DNA of 64,000 bases, taken from Apostichopus japonicus. Its lineage: Eukaryota; Echinodermata; Holothuroidea; Aspidochirotida; Stichopodidae. The stretch is taken from assembly GCF_037975245.1 (NCBI RefSeq), contig NC_092570.1:5926001-5990000 (forward strand). The letters run 5' to 3'. Shown piece by piece: positions 62,101-64,000 of this stretch (the first letter of the stretch is position 1; each line of letters starts with the position of its first letter). A program made the position numbers and the translations under genes. A model generated the notes under the pieces. The model was not told where the DNA came from and did not search any database. It saw only the letters and a program-made list of their open reading frames with translations.

Positions 62101-63444
62101 GCAGCAAGCACAAGAAGGTCTCGTATGTTGCGTGGTCGTCTGTAGGCGATGGTGGTTTTTTCAAATAAAACTCACAGATATGTAGACACCGTTCTGTAAT
62201 TTGCAGCCACAGTTATAATCAAAGACACACTTTTCACCATCCAGGACTTGTCCTTCTGGACACTGGCAGGTCTCGATGCAAGTTTCTGCGCACTCTACGG
62301 GACCATCCAGGTTTTCGCAAGACGGTGGACAAGCAGTGCCACAATCTGTGTACTGCAGATCCGCTGGGCAGGGAGCAGCTGAAGAAAGAAAAACAATTCT
62401 TTAAACGAAATCTGGAAAAAGGTTCCACCAGAATGCCGTAGAAATTGAGTTGTACAAGAATGCTGTAGTGTTTGAGATGTGTATGTCTTGCACAAATTGA
62501 TCCCTCCTACGCTGGCTTACATGGGAGGGATCGGGAAGGGTCTAAAAATTGCCCGTGGTAATTTAAGGGGAAAGATTCAGTGTAGGATAAGGAATTGAGA
62601 AACTCAGGCATTCTGAAGTGCTTGCGATAAGATACAACATGAACACAACTGGAAAATGTACAAATGTATACGAAGGACTAAATGTATACCTCCTCACAAC
62701 CTCCAATAATGCTATATAAAAATTTGCTAAGAATCAAACAGATAATGAAGTTAGAAGCATTTATTTGTTTCCAGGAAACCAAACCTTAGCAGGACTGGAA
62801 TTGTACTCACCACACTCAGGGACATAGGTCCACCATGTGCCAGGGTTACCCCCTCGGTCCCGACACAAGGTGACGTAATCTTCTATATTTTTACAAATGT
62901 GCTCCGTTTCTAAGTTTGTCAAGCAGACATCGTAGACACAGTCATCAAATACATCTTGAGGATCTATGAAATCTCTGCAGCCGGCTAGGGGACCTGGGTG
63001 ACCAAGATCAGATACAAAGTGTTAGCAGGAATTCTGTAGACTATAATGCAAACTTGGAAAGCTGCTGATCTATATACCAGTCAATGAAACCATAACACTT
63101 CATGGTGCATTACTGAGATTTTGAAATTGGCACATATCACTATAATCAACTTTCATAACAACCAGCTAGCAGGTTCTATAGCAGTTCTATTGTAACAAGG
63201 AAATCCACGCACAGGATGATGTGGGATCCATAATCAACAGCTTCAAAGTGCATGGAGAGCAATATGTGTAAAATAAAATCATGATTAATTATGACTTACC
63301 AAACCTATCTACCATAACCCAACACTTATCAATTGCGGTGGGCCTATTTGGATCGTCCTCAGGACAAGCATCAACTGGTTCAGGGGGCTGACACTCTCTG
63401 TCACCAGTCACCCAGGAATGAGCAAACTGTCCAATGGATCGTGC
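31917..63444 (-). CDS. Multi-unit VWD-C8-TIL-TILa protein with C-terminal fibrinogen domain (3' part, 18 exons)
   Basis: Exons listed separately below join in one frame. Their total is 3653 nt, one short of 1218 codons; the missing base lies in the first C8 exon (near 62820). Order of the part in view: end of a VWD, C8, TIL, TILa; then VWD (WGDPHY), C8, TIL, TILa; then a divergent VWD, C8, TIL; then a TILa-like module running straight into a fibrinogen-related domain, and stop. Intron phases repeat from unit to unit, as expected from module duplication. VWD-C8-TIL units build secreted, disulphide-linked polymers (FCGBP, zonadhesin, alpha-tectorin, mucins). FReDs bind sugars or acetylated ligands. 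A secreted matrix or mucosal recognition protein is the natural inference. The 5' end lies beyond 64000. No single named orthologue is claimed. Confidence 0.85.
32321..32618 (-). mobile_element. MITE-like repeat, copy 3, first half
   Basis: Reverse-orientation copy of the family at 3987-4322, from GGTGTGAAGACTCGCGCAC to the internal ATTTTGT. It is interrupted there by the 9.46-kb insertion; the missing end reappears at 42077-42169. Confidence 0.75.
32619..32835. repeat. Left terminal repeat array of the 9.46-kb element
   Basis: Irregular copies of GACAACTACCCCC / GACAATTACCCCC, AC-rich on the plus strand. It yields a false Pro-rich open frame. Confidence 0.8.
33603..33769 (+). mobile_element. 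tRNA-derived SINE
   Basis: A pol III A box (TGGTCAAGTGG, 33614-33624) and B box (GGTTCGACTCC, 33658-33668) at tRNA-like spacing. A non-tRNA body and an A-run follow. The acceptor stem is poor, so it is not a working tRNA gene. Confidence 0.7.
34000..38100. other. Interior of nested element: no recognised gene
   Basis: AT-rich; G/C homopolymer runs near 34577, 35360, 37072 and 37589. Short frames such as 35931-36188 have no motif that I recognise. Confidence 0.5.
38130..38674 (-). CDS. Unrecognised two-exon ORF inside nested element (156 aa)
   Basis: Exon 1 is 38674..38354 (107 codons, phase 0, donor GTAATG after ATCTATAAG). Exon 2 is 38279..38130 (acceptor TTCCACAG, 49 codons, TAA). The protein is basic and helical. 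An internal start at [15 protein letters not shown] is an alternative to the first Met. It contains a Trp/Arg patch ([20 protein letters not shown]) and a C-terminal Lys/Gln-rich tail. I recognise no family. It lies 280 bp inside the right inverted terminus, so it may be an element-encoded DNA-binding or accessory protein. Confidence 0.4.
38957..40140. other. No gene recognised
   Basis: Right flank of the nested element, still inside the 9.46-kb element. A 60-codon minus-strand frame at 39769-39951 has no motif. Confidence 0.5.
40172..40256. repeat. Palindromic CCAGGGAGTTGT/ACAACTCCCTGG cluster
   Basis: Four alternating copies: GTACCAGGGAGTTG, CAACTCCCTGGTTGTACC, CAGGGAGTTGTTATG and ACAACTCCCTGGTTGTACC. 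This can fold into a cruciform. Confidence 0.85.
40372..40760 (+). repeat. Tandem duplication, about 240-bp unit
   Basis: ACTCGCCAATTAACG..GGCAGGG..AAACTTGG near 40372 recurs as ACTCGCTAATTAACG..GGCAGGG..AAACTTGG near 40619. Similar following sequence includes AAATCGATGCACATG-type words. Confidence 0.75.
41790..42076. repeat. Right terminal repeat array of the 9.46-kb element
   Basis: Repeats of GTTGTCCGGGGGGTATTT-type units, the reverse complement of the left array. Confidence 0.8.
42077..42169 (-). mobile_element. MITE-like repeat, copy 3, second half
   Basis: Continues copy 3 from ATTTTGTAACAAC to GGGCGAGTCTTCAATGC, with GTTAACTTTTTTGAGAGGGC inside matching the other copies. Confidence 0.7.
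42420..42684 (-). CDS. Fibrinogen domain, middle exon
   Basis: 265 nt, phase 0 to 1. [20 protein letters not shown], then [20 protein letters not shown]: the hallmark FReD core. Confidence 0.95.
43372..43680 (-). CDS. TILa-like module joined to the start of the FReD
   Basis: 309 nt, phase 0 to 0. First [20 protein letters not shown] and [15 protein letters not shown], then [20 protein letters not shown] and [11 protein letters not shown], the standard fibrinogen-domain start. Both modules lie on one exon, so the fusion is not a gene-model artefact. Confidence 0.93.
43735..43830 (-). pseudogene. Degenerate partial copy of the TIL exon (unit 3)
   Basis: On the plus strand GATACTGTAGTCCTCAATGT and CTCTATCTCTTGACTACACT align base for base with the tail of the TIL exon at 44276-44360. 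It has several frame-breaking changes, so it is a decayed duplicate. Confidence 0.7.
44005..44275 (-). repeat. 45-bp minisatellite made of TIL exon tail plus splice donor
   Basis: Six copies of a 45-bp unit containing ACTGAGGAATACGGTATCAT (exon tail) and GATGTAAGTTAATCATACTG (donor and intron start). The units lie directly after the genuine donor in transcription order. Read-through meets an in-frame TAA. Confidence 0.9.
44276..44478 (-). CDS. TIL domain exon, unit 3
   Basis: 203 nt, phase 1 to 0. [18 protein letters not shown], then [19 protein letters not shown] and [12 protein letters not shown] at the GTAAGT donor. The exon tail and donor are repeated at least six times downstream, so the true donor among these cannot be fixed without RNA. 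The first one keeps the frame. Confidence 0.88.
44841..45014 (-). CDS. C8 domain exon, unit 3
   Basis: 174 nt, phase 1 to 1. [20 protein letters not shown], then [20 protein letters not shown] and IPDC. Separated from the previous exon by a 6.3-kb intron full of insertions. Confidence 0.92.
45300..46025 (-). repeat. Exon-tail minisatellite, part 2 (about 223-bp higher-order unit)
   Basis: GTCACGCTTGATGAGGTAGC..TGGCTTGTACCTCATT blocks begin at 45497, 45720 and 45943 (the last diverged). The units resemble the tail of VWD C-terminal exons with GTGAGT donors, like the array at 50338-51360. The two arrays look like one array split by retroelement insertions. Confidence 0.75.
46026..46860. other. 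Unassigned block between minisatellite and LINE
   Basis: About 800 bp containing GAGAGAGAGA and AATAAA (46589). It could be part of an LTR, but no paired copy or termini were found. Confidence 0.4.
46869..48060 (-). mobile_element. Non-LTR retrotransposon (LINE) reverse transcriptase, 3' part, broken
   Basis: Reading leftward: [51 protein letters not shown], and the catalytic FADDID. Then comes a one-base frameshift near 47640 (ALAGK to [14 protein letters not shown]), followed by [25 protein letters not shown], and a basic C-terminus. These are the core RT motifs and thumb/C-terminal region of RTE/Jockey-type elements; the clade is not resolved. The 3' tail ends in AGGTG repeats near 46860. 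It is inserted in intron 13 of the VWD/FReD gene in the same orientation as the gene. Confidence 0.85.
48063..48358 (+). mobile_element. Inverted and folded-back LINE fragments
   Basis: On the plus strand, CTCTTCAACGTTTTCCTCGA repeats in inverted form the minus-strand RT segment at 47712-47762. It is followed by [20 protein letters not shown] and [20 protein letters not shown], the part of RT that normally precedes the minus-strand portion. A 49-bp near-perfect inverted repeat (about 48120-48168 and 48309-48358) then forms a hairpin. Confidence 0.75.
48845..50336 (+). mobile_element. LTR-retrotransposon gag-protease remnant
   Basis: The ATG at 48845 opens a charged helical gag-like stretch ([20 protein letters not shown]) that stops after 58 codons, with further stops and shifts. 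Near 49690, [14 protein letters not shown] is a decayed CCHC knuckle (first two Cys lost). Near 50121, [14 protein letters not shown] is a retropepsin-like active site with Asp changed to His (normal DTG), followed by [19 protein letters not shown]. No RT follows; the sequence runs into the minisatellite. Inactive. Confidence 0.7.
50338..51360 (-). repeat. Minisatellite of exon tail plus 5' splice site, 73-bp units in a 219-bp higher-order repeat
   Basis: About 13 units, each holding a copy of the last 50 bases of the exon at 51361-51493 (AATGAGGTACAAGCCAGAGA on the minus strand) followed by AATGGTGAGTAG, i.e. its donor. In about every third unit the donor is changed to GATGAG. Identical features recur every 219 bp (50558, 50777, 50996). 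Both strands are open because 219 is divisible by 3; the open frames are by-products. Confidence 0.92.
51361..51493 (-). CDS. VWD C-terminal exon, unit 3
   Basis: 133 nt, phase 0 to 1. [13 protein letters not shown], then [19 protein letters not shown] at a GTGAGT donor. The last 50 bases and donor of this exon are the template-like unit of the minisatellite that follows in the intron. Confidence 0.9.
52086..52241 (-). CDS. VWD second exon, unit 3
   Basis: 156 nt, phase 0 to 0. Contains [17 protein letters not shown], the VWD cysteine signature. Donor GTAAGC. Confidence 0.92.
52873..53174 (-). CDS. VWD first exon, unit 3 (divergent)
   Basis: 302 nt, phase 1 to 0. The usual WGDPHY start is replaced by [20 protein letters not shown]; later parts still align ([25 protein letters not shown]). 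The Asp-Pro-His site is lost, so this unit may be structural only. Confidence 0.88.
53819..53993 (-). CDS. TILa/EGF-like exon, unit 2
   Basis: 175 nt, phase 0 to 1, same length as in unit 1. [20 protein letters not shown], then [15 protein letters not shown]. Confidence 0.92.
54060..54440. repeat. ATGAGGTAT/ATACCTCAT palindromic array
   Basis: Many inverted copies of ATGAGGTA and TACCTCAT, with a period of about 180 bp, in the intron between the TIL and TILa exons of unit 2. Confidence 0.8.
54534..54736 (-). CDS. TIL domain exon, unit 2
   Basis: 203 nt, phase 1 to 0, same length as the other two TIL exons. [14 protein letters not shown], then [15 protein letters not shown] and CGC. The donor is GTATAA, weaker than its sisters. 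Confidence 0.9.
55524..55703 (-). CDS. C8 domain exon, unit 2
   Basis: 180 nt, phase 1 to 1. [20 protein letters not shown], then [16 protein letters not shown] and WWEEVAEC: a complete C8 pattern. Confidence 0.93.
56354..56495 (-). CDS. VWD C-terminal exon, unit 2
   Basis: 142 nt, phase 0 to 1. [16 protein letters not shown] is the typical VWD end, then [10 protein letters not shown] at the GTGAGT donor. Confidence 0.9.
56735..56893 (-). CDS. VWD second exon, unit 2
   Basis: 159 nt, phase 0 to 0. Contains [16 protein letters not shown], the VWD CGxCG/CN signature. Confidence 0.93.
57110..57190 (-). mobile_element. tRNA-like SINE fragment
   Basis: On the minus strand TGGACAGCTCAATTGATACA resembles an A box and CACTGGTTTGACTG a B box, at tRNA-like spacing. 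The ends are unclear. Confidence 0.45.
57415..58759. mobile_element. Non-autonomous hAT-type element with 8-bp TSD
   Basis: Exact target duplication TATCCAAG at 57407-57414 and 58760-58767. Ends are CATGGGCGGGATT and (reverse complement) CAGGGGCGGGATT, the CAGGGGCGG-type hAT terminus. The body has three tandem copies of a unit of about 200 bp (CCAACCGATGGTGGCGCTCC ..GTGACGTATAA). No transposase. Confidence 0.85.
59028..59250 (+). mobile_element. tRNA-derived SINE
   Basis: A box TAGCTCAGTGG (59036-59046) and B box GTTCGAGTCA (59081-59090), then a non-tRNA body ending in GACTTCGGTCAGCTTGCGGC and TTCTTCACGAGTTCCTGC. Confidence 0.75.
59426..59754 (-). CDS. VWD first exon, unit 2 (GDPHY present)
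   Basis: 329 nt, phase 1 to 0. [20 protein letters not shown] is the canonical VWD start, followed by [13 protein letters not shown]. The GDPH sequence is also an autocatalytic cleavage site in several mucin-type VWD proteins; cleavage here is only a possibility. Confidence 0.93.
60635..60809 (-). CDS. TILa/EGF-like exon, unit 1
   Basis: 175 nt, phase 0 to 1. Pattern [20 protein letters not shown] followed by [18 protein letters not shown], like the module between TIL and the next VWD in FCGBP and tectorin-type proteins. Confidence 0.9.
61719..62160 (-). mobile_element. Penelope-like element fragment, GIY-YIG endonuclease
   Basis: Reading leftward: [66 protein letters not shown] and ISCLLTI then a stop, followed in frame by PHGLNIQEG. 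This is the C-terminal end of Penelope-type RTs, with the GIY-type motif as VIYLI/QYVGET. It lies in an intron of the VWD/FReD gene, starting about 20 bases past the donor of the TIL exon (unit 1). The in-frame stop before PHGLNIQEG suggests decay. Confidence 0.75.
62176..62378 (-). CDS. TIL domain exon, unit 1
   Basis: 203 nt, phase 1 to 0, donor GTGAGT. Contains [38 protein letters not shown] and CGCK, a full trypsin-inhibitor-like cysteine pattern. Confidence 0.92.
62812..62993 (-). CDS. C8 domain exon, unit 1, with apparent 1-base deletion
   Basis: Reads [20 protein letters not shown] and then a normal C8 cysteine pattern. At the end the frame gives TYVLSV where the sister exons read a Cys-ending motif (EVAEC, TGIPDC). 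One added base near 62820 would restore a PEC ending and the phase 1 needed by the next exon. Either a real frameshift or an assembly error. Confidence 0.8.
63300..63444 (-). CDS. VWD C-terminal exon, unit 1
   Basis: 145 nt, phase 0 to 1, donor [26 protein letters not shown] begins with the usual VWD end (ANSW-type) and leads to the C8 domain. The earlier VWD exons of this unit are not in the window. Confidence 0.85.
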
Positions 63445-64000
63445 CTAGGAATGAAAAAATGTATAGTAAATACATCAGCTTGCTCTCCTAACAGTATATG
63501 ACAAGATACGTAACTCTCATTGGCTGATCAATCAACATTCTAACTCCCATTGATTGATCAGCTTTATTCTGAATTAACAGGAAGGGAAATGGCAAGACTA
63601 AAATGGAACGTTTCTTTGGTCACTATGATCACTTCATTGGGTATTAAAACTGTGGGAATCACAAGTTATTTGGCAATAAAAACCAGGTGTTTTTGTTATA
63701 TCCTAAATAGTCTTATTGCTGTCATGCGAGACTCCAAAATTGGCTATTTTTAGACATGAAAATAAACTTCCCTGAAAAACTTTAGCCATATCATTACTAT
63801 TCAAATTAATTTGATGACTGGAGAAGTTCAATTTAGTATTGCATATCACAACTGTTACGAAGTTAAGCATATTTTCAAATAATTGTCAGAGAATTACAAG
63901 GCAGGCATGTAATTATAACACAAATTCCTACTCTCATAACCACCACTGACATTTCCATCCTATGGACGAGAGTGTTTGTAGTTCAGCATCTGACCATGTT
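63445..64000. other. Intron of the VWD/FReD gene; no exon seen
   Basis: The expected preceding exon (VWD CGTCN exon of unit 1) is not found here, so the gene continues past the right edge of the window. Confidence 0.6.

Overview
The window is intron-rich animal nuclear DNA with low gene density. Exons are short, joined by GT-AG splice sites, and separated by kilobases of microsatellite and transposon sequence. A short-chain collagen C4-like gene, a large VWD/C8/TIL protein ending in a fibrinogen domain, and several SINE/MITE-like repeats suggest a marine invertebrate deuterostome. An echinoderm such as a sea cucumber is my best guess; no species is proven. All three host genes that I recognise lie on the minus strand.

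Layout: (1) 1334-2764, the first two exons (signal peptide plus an Ig-like module) of a secreted or membrane receptor-like protein that continues to the left. (2) 7577-14348, a complete five-exon short-chain collagen C4-like gene (377 aa), with every exon phase closing. (3) 17102-22034, a decayed DNA transposon with terminal inverted repeats, carrying a SAM-domain exon pair and a C2H2 ORF. (4) 22035-31750, repeat-dense DNA: a long (TA)n, a pair of direct repeats, two tandem arrays rich in TGACCTTTGACC/AGGTCA words, and an LTR-like block. (5) 31917-63444, the last 18 coding exons of a modular extracellular protein. It has VWD-C8-TIL-TILa units in series, then a cysteine-rich module fused to a C-terminal fibrinogen-related domain (FReD). 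The 5' end lies beyond the right edge of the window.

The introns of the third gene hold most of the unusual structure. A 9.46-kb element (32619-42076) with minisatellite-like inverted termini and an ATTTTGT target duplication splits an older MITE. Inside it sits another element (33770-38953) with an unrecognised two-exon ORF. Other introns hold a hAT element with an exact 8-bp target duplication, a rearranged non-LTR reverse transcriptase, a gag-protease remnant, and a Penelope GIY-YIG fragment starting about 20 bases past a splice donor. They also hold minisatellites built from copies of exon tails together with their 5' splice sites.

The genes do not form an operon or a known pathway. The collagen-like and VWD/FReD products are both predicted to be secreted extracellular or mucosal matrix proteins. 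All domain calls were made by eye from translated motifs; no database search was run.
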